Made by a program: the position numbers and the translations under genes
From: an uncultured Bacteroides sp.
Lineage (GTDB): Bacteria > Bacteroidota > Bacteroidia > Bacteroidales > Bacteroidaceae
Reading direction: 5' to 3'
DNA length: 46,343 nt
Assembly (NCBI GenBank): GCA_905203765.1
Contig: CAJKXC010000015.1
Location: 1-46,343 of the forward strand
Notes under the pieces: model-generated
What the model saw: only the letters and a program-made list of their open reading frames with translations
The model's database searches: none
What the model was told of the DNA's origin: nothing
Shown here: in pieces, positions 31,973-40,716 of the stretch
How positions within the stretch are numbered: position 1 is the stretch's first letter
How the letters are laid out: every line of letters starts with the position of its first letter

Positions 31973-34117
31973 ATGAAACGAATCTTACTACTATCTATTG
32001 CTTGTTGCGCCCTGAGCGTAGCGTCGGCACAAGAGAATACCGGCAGCACAACTTCTGAGGATGACAACCGTACTCTGAGTGCCGACAGCCTGATTACAAC
32101 CGATGCCCGCCTGGACAGCCTTTACCGAACCCTGCCGGAAGTAATGATTACCGGCGAACGCCCCATCGTGAAAGCACAGCAGGGCAAACTGGTGTACGAC
32201 CTGCCGCGGCTTATCCAAAACCTGCCCGTGGACAATGCCTACGATGCCGTGAAAGAGCTTCCCGGCGTGATAGAGATGAACGGTAGCCTGCAACTGGCAG
32301 GGCAAGGCGTCACCGTGATACTGGACGGAAAAGTGACCACCCTCAGCGCCGACCAGCTGAATGCCCTGCTTCGCAGCATCCCCGCCAGTCGCATCGAGAA
32401 TGCGGAAGTGATGTACAACGCCCCCGCACGCTACCAGGTGCGCGGCGCATTGATTAATATTACCCTGAAACAGAATACGAACAGTGCCGGCTCCCTGCAG
32501 GGCGAAGTCTACGGCAAGTATCGCCAAAACCACAATGAGGGCTTTGAGGAACGCGCCAGCCTGCTTTACAGCAAGAATAAATTCTCTACTGATTTTCTTT
32601 ACTCACACACCCACGGTCGTAGTTACTCTACTACCGGCAAAGAGGCCTTGCACTCTCTGGCAGACGGCTCGGTGCACCCCATGACAACGGATGAGGTGCG
32701 CCACGGCCGTTCCCATACCCACAGCTTCCGCGTGGGGGCGGATTATAACTTTGCCAAGAACCATCAGTTGAGTTTTGTCTATAACGGCACGTATTCCACT
32801 TACCACAGTAACATGGATATTGCAGGCACGCAGGTATCTTCCACCCGTAGCGGCAGCACCGACTGGCTGCACAACGGACGCCTGGACTACCGCACGCCCT
32901 TCGGACTGAGAGCCGGTGCCGAACTTACCTATTACAGTTCTCCTTCCAACCAACTGCTGCACAGCCGCCTGCAAGACGAGGAGCTCGATTTCTATACCGA
33001 AGACTGCCAACGCATCAACCGCTGGAAGTTTTTCCTCGCCCAGGAGCACGACTTGGGGCAGGGTTGGGGACTGAACTACGGCGGCATCTACACCACCAGC
33101 ATCGACAATAGTTATCAGTATTACTACGACCCCGAAACCGGCGAACGGCTTACTTCCTCGGATGCCATCAACAATTTGAAGTCCCGCCGCCGCGAGCAGA
33201 CGCTGAATTTCTACGCAGGTGTCAATAAGAGCTTCGGCGACAAAGTGTCGCTCGATGCTTCTCTGGCAGTGGAACGTTACAAGACTCCCGTTTGGGACCA
33301 GTGGGACTGGTATCCTACTATCAACCTGAATTATAATCCTGCACCCGGCCACATGTTGCAACTTGCCTTAAGCAGCGACAAGGATTACCCCGATTACTGG
33401 GCTGTGCAAGACGCCATCTCATACATCGGCGGGGGATATTCCGAACTGCACGGCAACCCGTTCCTGAAACCGTCGCAAGATTACCAACTTCAGTTGACCT
33501 ATATTTTGAAAAGCAAATACATCTTCAGTGCCTGGTTCAGCCACACCAAAGATTACTCGGTACAGACTCTTTATCAATCTTCGGAGCGCCTGGTGGAGAT
33601 ATACAAGGAACTGAACTTTGATTATCAACAACAAGCAGGAATACAAGCGTCTATCCCGTTCAAAGTAAAGAATTGGTTGAATTCCCGTCTGACCCTGATT
33701 GGGTTGTGGCATCACGAGAAAGACAAAGACTTCTGGGACATCCCCTTCGACCGCAAGCAGTGCTACGGCATCGCGCAAATGAACAATACTTTTACTCTCT
33801 CCACCACGCCCGACCTGAAGCTGACCTTAACCGGATTTGTTCATAGCAAAGCCATCCAGGGCATCTACGACCTGCCTACATCGGGCAACGTAAACATAGC
33901 CCTGCGCTACGGCTTCGCCAAGAAGAAAGCCATCCTCAACCTCTATTGCAACGACATCTTCGAGACGGGACAGATCTCTCCGCGCATCCGCTTCAAGACG
34001 CAGAACGTGACGAACCATTACTCCTGTTTCCGTGAGTTCGGCGTATCGCTGACGTACAAGTTCGGCGGCTACAAGGAGAAGCAACGGGAAGCGGTGGATA
34101 CGTCGCGGTTTAAATAG
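31973..34117 (+). CDS. TonB-dependent-receptor-like outer-membrane barrel protein
   Basis: Outer-membrane protein of 714 residues. A signal peptide (about 1-20, ending SVASAQ) precedes a plug-like domain (about 50-165: LPEVMITGERPIVKAQQGKLVYDLP, then VKELPGVIEM, VILDGKV and the end of the plug GALINITLK). The rest is a strand-rich barrel ending in EFGVSLTYKFGGYKEKQREAVDTSRFK. There is no TonB box that I can identify with confidence and no carboxypeptidase-like N-terminal domain, so it belongs to the shorter barrel group. No SusD partner is adjacent, which argues against a polysaccharide-utilisation locus. It overlaps the convergent kinase gene by 8 bp. Confidence 0.87.
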   Translation: MKRILLLSIACCALSVASAQENTGSTTSEDDNRTLSADSLITTDARLDSLYRTLPEVMITGERPIVKAQQGKLVYDLPRLIQNLPVDNAYDAVKELPGVIEMNGSLQLAGQGVTVILDGKVTTLSADQLNALLRSIPASRIENAEVMYNAPARYQVRGALINITLKQNTNSAGSLQGEVYGKYRQNHNEGFEERASLLYSKNKFSTDFLYSHTHGRSYSTTGKEALHSLADGSVHPMTTDEVRHGRSHTHSFRVGADYNFAKNHQLSFVYNGTYSTYHSNMDIAGTQVSSTRSGSTDWLHNGRLDYRTPFGLRAGAELTYYSSPSNQLLHSRLQDEELDFYTEDCQRINRWKFFLAQEHDLGQGWGLNYGGIYTTSIDNSYQYYYDPETGERLTSSDAINNLKSRRREQTLNFYAGVNKSFGDKVSLDASLAVERYKTPVWDQWDWYPTINLNYNPAPGHMLQLALSSDKDYPDYWAVQDAISYIGGGYSELHGNPFLKPSQDYQLQLTYILKSKYIFSAWFSHTKDYSVQTLYQSSERLVEIYKELNFDYQQQAGIQASIPFKVKNWLNSRLTLIGLWHHEKDKDFWDIPFDRKQCYGIAQMNNTFTLSTTPDLKLTLTGFVHSKAIQGIYDLPTSGNVNIALRYGFAKKKAILNLYCNDIFETGQISPRIRFKTQNVTNHYSCFREFGVSLTYKFGGYKEKQREAVDTSRFK

Positions 34118-35450
34118 ACGGAAACGACAGCGTAAACACGCTCCCTTCTCCCGGTTGCGAACTGACCGTAATATTGCCATTGTGCTGATGCATGATTTGG
34201 CGGGAGATTGTCAATCCGATGCCCGAACCGGATGGTTTGGTGGTGAAGAAGGGGATGAAGATACGTTCCAATACATCCGGTTCGATGCCGGTTCCATTGT
34301 CCGTAACCCGCAAGTAGGGATGGCCGGTGGAAGTGATGCCTGCGGAAAGGGTGATGCAGTTCGCCTCATTTTCGCGGGCATTCTTTATAAGGTTAATAAG
34401 GATTTGCTCTATTTGGCTCTTGTCGGCAATGATACGCAGAGGGGGCTGGGGGAGCGAGAGGTTCAGGTCATCCTGTCCATTACGCATGAGTTGCAGGGCA
34501 TCTTGCAGGATATCCCGGGCGGTGTGCAACTTCAGGATGGGCTGGGGCAGGTGGGAGACTTCGCGATAACTGCCAACGAAGTGTACCAGCCCGTTGCCCC
34601 GGCGATTGATGGTTTGGAGCATTTGCCGCATTTCGGCCTTTGCTTCTTCGTTGCCTTCCAACTCTTCGATTTGCTTGGACAGCAGTTCGGTAAGGGAGAT
34701 GACGGGAGTGATGGAATTCATTATCTCGTGTGTCAGAACGCGGATTAACTTCTGCCAGGCTTCCGTTTCCTGGCTGTTGAGGGCGGAATAGATGTTCTTC
34801 ATGCTGGCGATGATGAGCCGTCGGCCTTCGATAGCGAACTCCATGCCGGAGAGGGCGAGTTGGATGGTTTCTTCCTTGCGGTCGACTTGGAGCACGGAGA
34901 GGTCGCCTGCTTTCAGATGGTGCAGCCTTTCGGGCAGTCCGGCGTGGAAGGGGCGAAGGTCTTCGATGCACCTGGGGACGCGGAGATTGATGTCTTCTGT
35001 ATTGGAACAGACCAAACGCTTTGCAGCTTCGTTCATCCATTCGATATCACCGTCGGGGGTATAGACCAGGATGGCTATGTCGATGTGGTTGGCAAGTGCC
35101 TGGAAGTATTGCAGGCGGCTTTCCTTCTTTTGCAAGTTGCTGCGGTAGTGGTCCAGGGCATCTTGCATTTCGGCGAGCAGTTCCGGCGGGAGAGAGCGCC
35201 GGCTCTCCTTGCCTTGCACCGGAAAGGAGAGGAATTCGGAATAACGCACTGCCCAGATGAATTGCGCCATGGCACGGGCGGAACGACGGATATAACGGTA
35301 GATGGCATAGGCCACCGCCAGCGTCAGGAAGGCGGTGACGCACAAGCTGATGTAGAAGCCGTGCATTGCAAGCCAGGCGGTAGCGAAGCAGCAGGATAGC
35401 AGGGCAATAGTGAGCCAAAGGGGGGCTTTTAGCCAGGTATATTTCTTCAT
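34110..35450 (-). CDS. NtrB-like sensor histidine kinase
   Basis: Kinase of 446 residues. I chose ATG 35450, one base after the stop of the upstream regulator gene; a start at 35471 would overlap it. Two membrane helices (about 10-27 and 32-53) enclose almost no periplasmic domain. A PAS-like domain follows (about 112-215, with DIAILVYTPDGDIEWMNEAA). His241 in VLTHEIMNSITP is the phospho-acceptor. The ATPase domain has LINLIKNAREN, VTDNGTGIEP and GSGIGLTISRQIMHQHNG. It is the partner of the sigma-54 activator. With so small an external loop, it may sense a signal in or below the membrane. Confidence 0.93.
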   Translation of the reverse strand: MKKYTWLKAPLWLTIALLSCCFATAWLAMHGFYISLCVTAFLTLAVAYAIYRYIRRSARAMAQFIWAVRYSEFLSFPVQGKESRRSLPPELLAEMQDALDHYRSNLQKKESRLQYFQALANHIDIAILVYTPDGDIEWMNEAAKRLVCSNTEDINLRVPRCIEDLRPFHAGLPERLHHLKAGDLSVLQVDRKEETIQLALSGMEFAIEGRRLIIASMKNIYSALNSQETEAWQKLIRVLTHEIMNSITPVISLTELLSKQIEELEGNEEAKAEMRQMLQTINRRGNGLVHFVGSYREVSHLPQPILKLHTARDILQDALQLMRNGQDDLNLSLPQPPLRIIADKSQIEQILINLIKNARENEANCITLSAGITSTGHPYLRVTDNGTGIEPDVLERIFIPFFTTKPSGSGIGLTISRQIMHQHNGNITVSSQPGEGSVFTLSFPSI

Positions 35451-35451
35451 A

Positions 35452-36837
35452 TTACAATTTAAACTTCTCAATCCTTCTGTACAGCGACGTTCTCGTTATT
35501 CCCAGCATTTCCGCCGCTAATGTGATGTTACCCCCGCAGATGCGGAGTACCTCGTTGATGTTTTCCCGTTCCATCCGTTCCAGGTTGTATTTTTCTTTCT
35601 CAGGCACTGCGTTTTGTGGCTGCCGGTTCTGCAAACTGAAGTCTTCCGCTGTCAGCAGACTGCCGTTAGAAAGGATGACGGCACGCTCTATGGCGTGCTC
35701 CAACTCACGCACATTGCCCGGCCAACGATAGAGTTGCATCTGTTTCCGCGCTTCTTTCGAGATGCCGCGCAAGTCTTTCTTGTACTTCTTCCTATAGCGT
35801 TGCAGAAAGAAATCGGCAAGCAGGAACAAGTCGTTTCCACGCTCGCGCAGGGGCGGGATGCGTATCTCAATCGTATTGATGCGGTATAGCAGGTCCTGGC
35901 GGAATAGTCCGTTGTCAATGGCAGTATACAAATCCGTATTCGTAGCACAAATCAACCGCACATTTACCGGATAGGATGTTGTAGAACCCAATCGGGAACT
36001 CTTCCGTTGTTCGATAACAGATAGCAATTTGGCTTGTAACGGCAAGTTCAGGTTGCCTATCTCGTTCAGGAACAAGGTGCCGCCCGAAGCTGCTTCCACC
36101 CGTCCCGGTTTACTTTTGTGAGCATCGGTGAAGGCTCCTTTCTCATATCCGAATAGCTCGCTTTCGAATAATGTTTCGGGGATGCTGCCCAAGTCTATCG
36201 GCACATATACTTCCTTCTTCCGTGGAGATTGCTCGTAGACGTACCGGGCTATCAAGTCTTTTCCCGTTCCGTTCTCTCCCAGCAATAGCAGGTTGGCATC
36301 CGTTTCGGAGAACTTTCGTATGGTAGCGAAGATGGCTTGCATGGTTGCCGACTCACCGATGACTTTTGTCGGCTCGGCAGGTGTGGAGAGGGTTTCGGCC
36401 TGTTCCTTCAAAGTCTCCTTTTGTATCTTCAGGTTTTCTATTTCCGTACGGCTGAAGCTGAGTTGCATGGCGGATGACACGGTAGCCAGCAGCTTTTCGT
36501 TCTGCCACGGTTTCGGTATAAAGTCCGTAGCCCCTTGCTTGATGGCCTGTACCGCCTTCTCCGTATCGGCATAGGCGGTGATGAAGATAACGACAGCCTT
36601 TGCATCCAGCTTCAGAATCTCTTCCAGCCAGTGAAAACCTTCTTTACCGCTGACTGCATCACGCCGGAAATTCATATCCAGCAGAATCACGTCGAAATGG
36701 GTGCGGGAGATAAGGGGCAGCAGTTCCCGCGGGTCGGAAATTGCCGTGATGTTTTCCGCCATCGGGCGCAACAGCATCTTCAGGGTGTAGAGGATATCTT
36801 CGTTATCATCCACAATCAGTATTTTGCCTCGCTTCAT
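35452..36837 (-). CDS. Sigma-54-dependent response regulator (NtrC family)
   Basis: Activator of 461 residues. The receiver has Asp10/Asp11, Asp54 and Lys109 (PKPW). The AAA+ domain has Walker A GENGTGKD (187-194), the loop motif GAFTDA (234-239) in place of GAFTGA, and Walker B LFLNEI (255-260), in which Asn258 replaces the usual Asp. Arginine residues in LFRQDLLYRI and RWPGNVRELEHA are kept. The Fis-type helix-turn-helix is at the C-terminus (NITLAAEMLGITRTSLYRRI). It is upstream of its kinase and divergent from an operon with a -24/-12 promoter, its likely target. Confidence 0.95.
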   Translation of the reverse strand: MKRGKILIVDDNEDILYTLKMLLRPMAENITAISDPRELLPLISRTHFDVILLDMNFRRDAVSGKEGFHWLEEILKLDAKAVVIFITAYADTEKAVQAIKQGATDFIPKPWQNEKLLATVSSAMQLSFSRTEIENLKIQKETLKEQAETLSTPAEPTKVIGESATMQAIFATIRKFSETDANLLLLGENGTGKDLIARYVYEQSPRKKEVYVPIDLGSIPETLFESELFGYEKGAFTDAHKSKPGRVEAASGGTLFLNEIGNLNLPLQAKLLSVIEQRKSSRLGSTTSYPVNVRLICATNTDLYTAIDNGLFRQDLLYRINTIEIRIPPLRERGNDLFLLADFFLQRYRKKYKKDLRGISKEARKQMQLYRWPGNVRELEHAIERAVILSNGSLLTAEDFSLQNRQPQNAVPEKEKYNLERMERENINEVLRICGGNITLAAEMLGITRTSLYRRIEKFKL

Positions 36838-36866
36838 AGTACAAAGGTATTCATTGCGTATGCGGG

Positions 36867-36874
36867 CAAAGATA
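36867..36874 (-). promoter_or_regulatory. -7 promoter box for the NtrC/NtrB-like pair
   Basis: The minus strand reads TATCTTTG, exact to TAnnTTTG, 29 bp before the ATG. The -33 region is CTTTTC, a partial match. So this pair seems to be read by the primary sigma factor, not by sigma-54. Confidence 0.55.
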
Positions 36875-36896
36875 GGGAAAGTTTTCGAAAGAAAAG

Positions 36897-36933
36897 TGTA
36901 CGAAGGCGTGCATTTGGTGTACGATATCGTACA
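36897..36933. promoter_or_regulatory. Palindromic site, likely activator-binding sequence
   Basis: TGTACGATATCGTACA (36918-36933) is a perfect 16-bp palindrome. A half copy, TGTACGA, begins at 36897, 21 bp upstream. The centre lies about 88 bp before the predicted start of the sigma-54 promoter at 36988-37003, a usual distance for NtrC-type sites. Binding by the adjacent activator is an inference. Confidence 0.6.
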
Positions 36934-36987
36934 TTTTTAGGTTGCCTTTCTTTGCTTATAACTCTGATAAATAATGAAATAACACTT

Positions 36988-37003
36988 TGGTATGGTTCTT
37001 GCG
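36988..37003 (+). promoter_or_regulatory. Sigma-54 (-24/-12) promoter for the ABC permease operon
   Basis: TGGTATGGTTCTTGCG matches the consensus TGGCACG-N4-TTGCW at the key positions: GG at -24 and GC at -12, with exactly 10 nt between them. Transcription should start near 37014, 40 nt before the permease ATG. Confidence 0.7.
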
Positions 37004-37053
37004 AAACTTTCGTAGGAGAAATGAATCATATATAAACAACTCAATCAAATACT

Positions 37054-39480
37054 ATGATAAAGCATTATATCAAAGTGGCGCTCCGGCTTATCAAGCGAAG
37101 TATACTCTTCTCTTCCATCAATATGCTGGGGTTCGTGTTCGGCATGGCAGCGGCGTTCCTTATCTATCTGTGGGTGGTAAACGAACTGACGTACGAGGAT
37201 TATAACCCGGATGCCCGCCGCATCTTCCGTGTGGTCGAAATGTACCGGGTTAATTCGGGAGAAATCAAGGAGTCTGCCAGTACACTCTTCCCTTTGGCAG
37301 AAATACTCAGGAAGGACTATCCGCAGGTAGAAACGGCAGCACTCATCAAATATGAAGGGGAAGCCAGCATCGAAAGCAGTACGGGTAAAAGCATCATCGG
37401 CTATGAAATGTATGCCGACACTGCATTCTTCGATGTTTTCCCGTTTCAGGTGGTGGCGGGTAATCCGGCGGAGATGAAAGAGAAAAGCAGCAATATAGTG
37501 CTGTCCGAATCGATGGCAGACAAATTGTTCGGCAGTGCGGCTTCCGCCATCGGGCAAAAAATCAAAACCTCGTTTGATGACTTGTTTCATCGGGAGCACA
37601 AGACGGTGGTCGGGGTGGTCAGGATTCCCAGTAAGAATCACATTCACTTTGATATGCTTTACAATATGGAGTTGCTGGCATCGTATATGGGAAGCGCTTA
37701 TCTCAAAAACCTGCGCGAGAATTTTCATGTATATGTAAAGATGAAAGCAGGCGATGCCGGTAAAATGTACATGAATGAACATCGGGAAATGAGCCGTGTA
37801 TTGTCCAAGCTGGGTGAAAAGGGTACGCTTATCCGTTTTCAACCCATCAGAGACATTCATTTAAGGACAGCCTTTGCCGACCCCAATGTGAAGAATCATG
37901 GCAGCATGGCAACCATCTACCTGTTTATCGGGTTGGCATTGCTGGTTATCTTTATGGGTGCTTTCAACTTTATGACGCTTTCTACCGCCCGGGCATCGTT
38001 GCGATACAAGGAAATTGGAGTACGCAAAGTGACGGGTGCCAAGCGCAAAACGCTGATTGTGCAGTTCCTTTCCGAGAGCTTGGTGCAGGCGTTCATTTCT
38101 CTGATACTGGCACTGGCGCTGTCGGAACTGATGTTGCCGCTGTTCAACCGGATGATGGATACGGACATCGCGTTAAGCGTCAGTTGGAGTGTTTTCTTCT
38201 ATGTCCTTTTCGGCATTATCGGCGTGGGCAGTTTGGCAGGCAGTTATTCGGCTTTCTACCTTTCTTCCATCAATCCGCTGCTTGCCTTCAAAGGCGGACG
38301 GAAAACCGGCAAAAAGGGCGGACTTATCAAAGGCTTGGTGTGCGTGCAATTCATCCTCGCCACTTTTATGATACTGGCCACATCCATTGTGTACAAGCAG
38401 CTGACCTTCATGCACGACAATGATTTGGGATTAGAGAAAGACAATGTGCTGACGGTTTATACCAATCTGTGGTACGAAGTGGACGGATTCCGGCAGGAAC
38501 TGCTGAGAAACCCGAATGTGAAGAGCGTGTCGATGGGAAGTCCGATAGAAAGTTGGATGGAAGACAGCGAGTGGGGGAATGGCTTCAACGCTGCCTGGAC
38601 GGATATAGATGGAAAGGAAGACTCATTGAAGATGATGCCGATTATTACAGAGGCAGAATTCATAAATACTTTCGGACTGAAACTGATAAAAGGGAAACTG
38701 ATGGACTCCGACTCCGAACAGTATTGGAAGGGTGGAACTTTGCGTACAGTCGTCATCAACGAAACAGCCTGGAAAGCGATGAAGATAGCCGATCCCATCG
38801 GCACGGAGTTCCGGTTGATGAACGCCGCTTCCTGGGGTTTCTATACGTTTCGGATTGTAGGAGTGGTGAAGGATTTTAATTTCCAGTCTCTGCGCAAGAA
38901 GATAATGCCTGCCTTCATTTACTATTCTCCCGAGCAGATGCAGAATCTTTATATCAAAATAGCTCCCGAACATCGGCAGGAAACCATTCAGTTCATTCGG
39001 GAGAAGTTCCATGAGATGGCACCGGAGATTGTAAAAGAGTTCCGCTACCGGTTCTTCTCCGATGCTCTGAACAAGAACTACATCAAGGAGCAGCAACAAA
39101 GCCGGATGCTGCTGTTCTTCACAGTACTTGCCATCGTTATCGCCATGATGGGAGTATTCGGACTGGTGGCTCTATCTACAGAACAGCGGACAAAGGAAAT
39201 CGGCATCCGTAAAGTGAACGGTGCGCATTCCGACCGCATTGTGCGGATGTTCTGCCGCGAATATCTGATATGGGTAGGTATTGCTTTCGTTATTGCATGT
39301 CCTGCCGGGTATTGGTTCATGCGCCGTTGGCTCAGCGAGTTTGCTTATCAGACGGGCATCAGTTGGTGGCTGTTCTTGCTGGCAGGTATTATCATTGCAG
39401 GTATAACTCTGCTTACGGTCATCGGGCAAACCTGGCGGAAGGCCTCGCAGAATCCGGTGAAATCATTGCGCTACGAATAA
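37054..39480 (+). CDS. FtsX-family ABC transporter permease (MacB-like, two-unit)
   Basis: Inner-membrane permease of 808 residues. The first helix (about 20-42) is followed by a periplasmic MacB-type domain and the first FtsX core (about 285-400, with ARASLRYKEIGVRKVTGAKR). A second helix near 428-448 is followed by another periplasmic domain and the second FtsX core (about 685-800, with STEQRTKEIGIRKVNGAHSDRI). The repeated KEIGxRKVxGA marks an internal duplication. Proteins of this kind act by moving the periplasmic domains more than by passing a substrate through the membrane. The ATPase follows 27 bp later. Read from a sigma-54 promoter. Confidence 0.92.
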   Translation: MIKHYIKVALRLIKRSILFSSINMLGFVFGMAAAFLIYLWVVNELTYEDYNPDARRIFRVVEMYRVNSGEIKESASTLFPLAEILRKDYPQVETAALIKYEGEASIESSTGKSIIGYEMYADTAFFDVFPFQVVAGNPAEMKEKSSNIVLSESMADKLFGSAASAIGQKIKTSFDDLFHREHKTVVGVVRIPSKNHIHFDMLYNMELLASYMGSAYLKNLRENFHVYVKMKAGDAGKMYMNEHREMSRVLSKLGEKGTLIRFQPIRDIHLRTAFADPNVKNHGSMATIYLFIGLALLVIFMGAFNFMTLSTARASLRYKEIGVRKVTGAKRKTLIVQFLSESLVQAFISLILALALSELMLPLFNRMMDTDIALSVSWSVFFYVLFGIIGVGSLAGSYSAFYLSSINPLLAFKGGRKTGKKGGLIKGLVCVQFILATFMILATSIVYKQLTFMHDNDLGLEKDNVLTVYTNLWYEVDGFRQELLRNPNVKSVSMGSPIESWMEDSEWGNGFNAAWTDIDGKEDSLKMMPIITEAEFINTFGLKLIKGKLMDSDSEQYWKGGTLRTVVINETAWKAMKIADPIGTEFRLMNAASWGFYTFRIVGVVKDFNFQSLRKKIMPAFIYYSPEQMQNLYIKIAPEHRQETIQFIREKFHEMAPEIVKEFRYRFFSDALNKNYIKEQQQSRMLLFFTVLAIVIAMMGVFGLVALSTEQRTKEIGIRKVNGAHSDRIVRMFCREYLIWVGIAFVIACPAGYWFMRRWLSEFAYQTGISWWLFLLAGIIIAGITLLTVIGQTWRKASQNPVKSLRYE

Positions 39481-39507
39481 ACAGTAACTATATAAACAGT
39501 AATCATT

Positions 39508-40194
39508 ATGATAAAGACTATTGGATTAAGCAAAATATTCCGCACCGAAAGCGTGCAAACCACCGCATTGAACGAAGTAAGCATTGAAATCAATCAAGGA
39601 GAATTTGTTGCTATTATGGGGCCATCCGGTTGCGGGAAATCCACCTTGTTGAATATGTTGGGACTGCTCGATAATCCTACATCGGGTGAACTCTGGTTCT
39701 TGGAGCAGGAAGTTTCCCGTTATTCCGAAAATAACCGGACAGACTTGCGTAACGGCAATATCGGCTTCATCTTCCAAAGTTTCAACCTGATAGACGAACT
39801 TACCGTTTTCGAAAATGTAGAACTCCCGCTGCTCTATGCCGGCGTTGCTGCCCGTGAGCGTACAGAGCGGGTGAATCGGGCTTTGGAACGGATGCAGATT
39901 GCCCATCGTACGGAGCATTATCCGCAACAACTTTCAGGTGGGCAGCAGCAGCGTGTTGCCATTGCACGTGCCATCGTTACCAATCCCCGCATCATCCTTG
40001 CCGATGAACCTACGGGTAACCTGGACTCTACGAACGGCAACGAAGTAATGTCTTTGCTGAAAGAACTGAATCAGGATGGCACCACCGTTGTAATGGTAAC
40101 CCACTCTGAAGAGAATGCCCGCGAAGCAGGCCGGGTTATTCGGATGATGGACGGATGCATACTGACGGAAAGCTATCACAGTAGAACTATATAA
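39508..40194 (+). CDS. ABC transporter ATP-binding protein (MacB/LolD type)
   Basis: ATPase of 228 residues for the upstream permease. Walker A GPSGCGKST is near 39-47, the signature LSGGQQQRVAIARAI near 143-157, and Walker B IILADEPTGNLDS near 163-175. The switch His is in VMVTHSEENA. The spacing and length fit the LolD/MacB subfamily. The spacer from the permease contains a short direct repeat (AACAGTAA). It acts at the inner membrane on the cytoplasmic side. Confidence 0.95.
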   Translation: MIKTIGLSKIFRTESVQTTALNEVSIEINQGEFVAIMGPSGCGKSTLLNMLGLLDNPTSGELWFLEQEVSRYSENNRTDLRNGNIGFIFQSFNLIDELTVFENVELPLLYAGVAARERTERVNRALERMQIAHRTEHYPQQLSGGQQQRVAIARAIVTNPRIILADEPTGNLDSTNGNEVMSLLKELNQDGTTVVMVTHSEENAREAGRVIRMMDGCILTESYHSRTI

Positions 40195-40200
40195 ACTATA

Positions 40201-40243
40201 TTAGTCAAACATTTGACTAATTAAAGAATTTCCTTTACCTTTG
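40201..40243 (+). promoter_or_regulatory. Promoter and palindromic operator of the marR-efflux operon
   Basis: TTAGTCAAACATTTGACTAA (40201-40220) is an inverted repeat with 9-bp arms and central CA. Its right arm contains the -33 TTTG (40212-40215), followed after 20 bp by TACCTTTG (40236-40243), an exact -7 box. The geometry suits repression by the MarR protein encoded next. Confidence 0.75.
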
Positions 40244-40272
40244 CGCCCGTTTTAAGGTAAAGAAGAAGATTT

Positions 40273-40716
40273 ATGCAGAAAGAAGGTGCAGAGTTTAGAG
40301 AACTACAACTGCAAATATTCCGTACGCGTATGGCATTCCGCCGTTGTATGCAGCGTACGTTGAAAAAGAAGGAAGCGGGCATCACGTTTGAAATGTTGCA
40401 AGTGCTGAGTTGCCTGTGGCGCGAACAAGGCGTTACGCAACAAGTGCTTGCCGAGCGCACGGCAAAAGACAAGGCATGCCTGACCAACCTGTTGGGCAAC
40501 CTGGAGAAAAAAGGATATGTATGCCGGAAAGAAGGTTCGCAAGACCGTCGCAGCAAACTTGTGTTTCTCACCCCGGAAGGAGAACAGTTCTGGAAAGACC
40601 TGCTTCCGGTATTGGATGAAGTCTATACGCAAGTAGGGCATATTATCGGATTGGAGCACATTCAGGCGATGTTATCAGGATTAAAAAATGTACACGATGT
40701 ATTGGAAAGTTTATAA
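40273..40716 (+). CDS. MarR-family transcriptional regulator
   Basis: Winged-helix regulator of 147 residues, probably a dimer that leaves its operator on binding a small phenolic or lipophilic ligand. The central part (about 50-105) has the DNA-binding helix region QQVLAERTAKDKACLTNLLGNLEKKGYVCRK and the wing QDRRSKLVFLTPEG, typical for MarR. It heads the efflux operon and its own promoter has a palindrome. Its 3' end overlaps the tolC-like gene by 29 bp. Confidence 0.93.
   Translation: MQKEGAEFRELQLQIFRTRMAFRRCMQRTLKKKEAGITFEMLQVLSCLWREQGVTQQVLAERTAKDKACLTNLLGNLEKKGYVCRKEGSQDRRSKLVFLTPEGEQFWKDLLPVLDEVYTQVGHIIGLEHIQAMLSGLKNVHDVLESL

Noticed and set aside
31973..34117. SusC-like start of a polysaccharide-utilisation locus
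   Set aside because: No susD-like gene, glycoside hydrolase or hybrid sensor lies next to it, and the protein (714 residues) is shorter than SusC-type receptors of about 1000.
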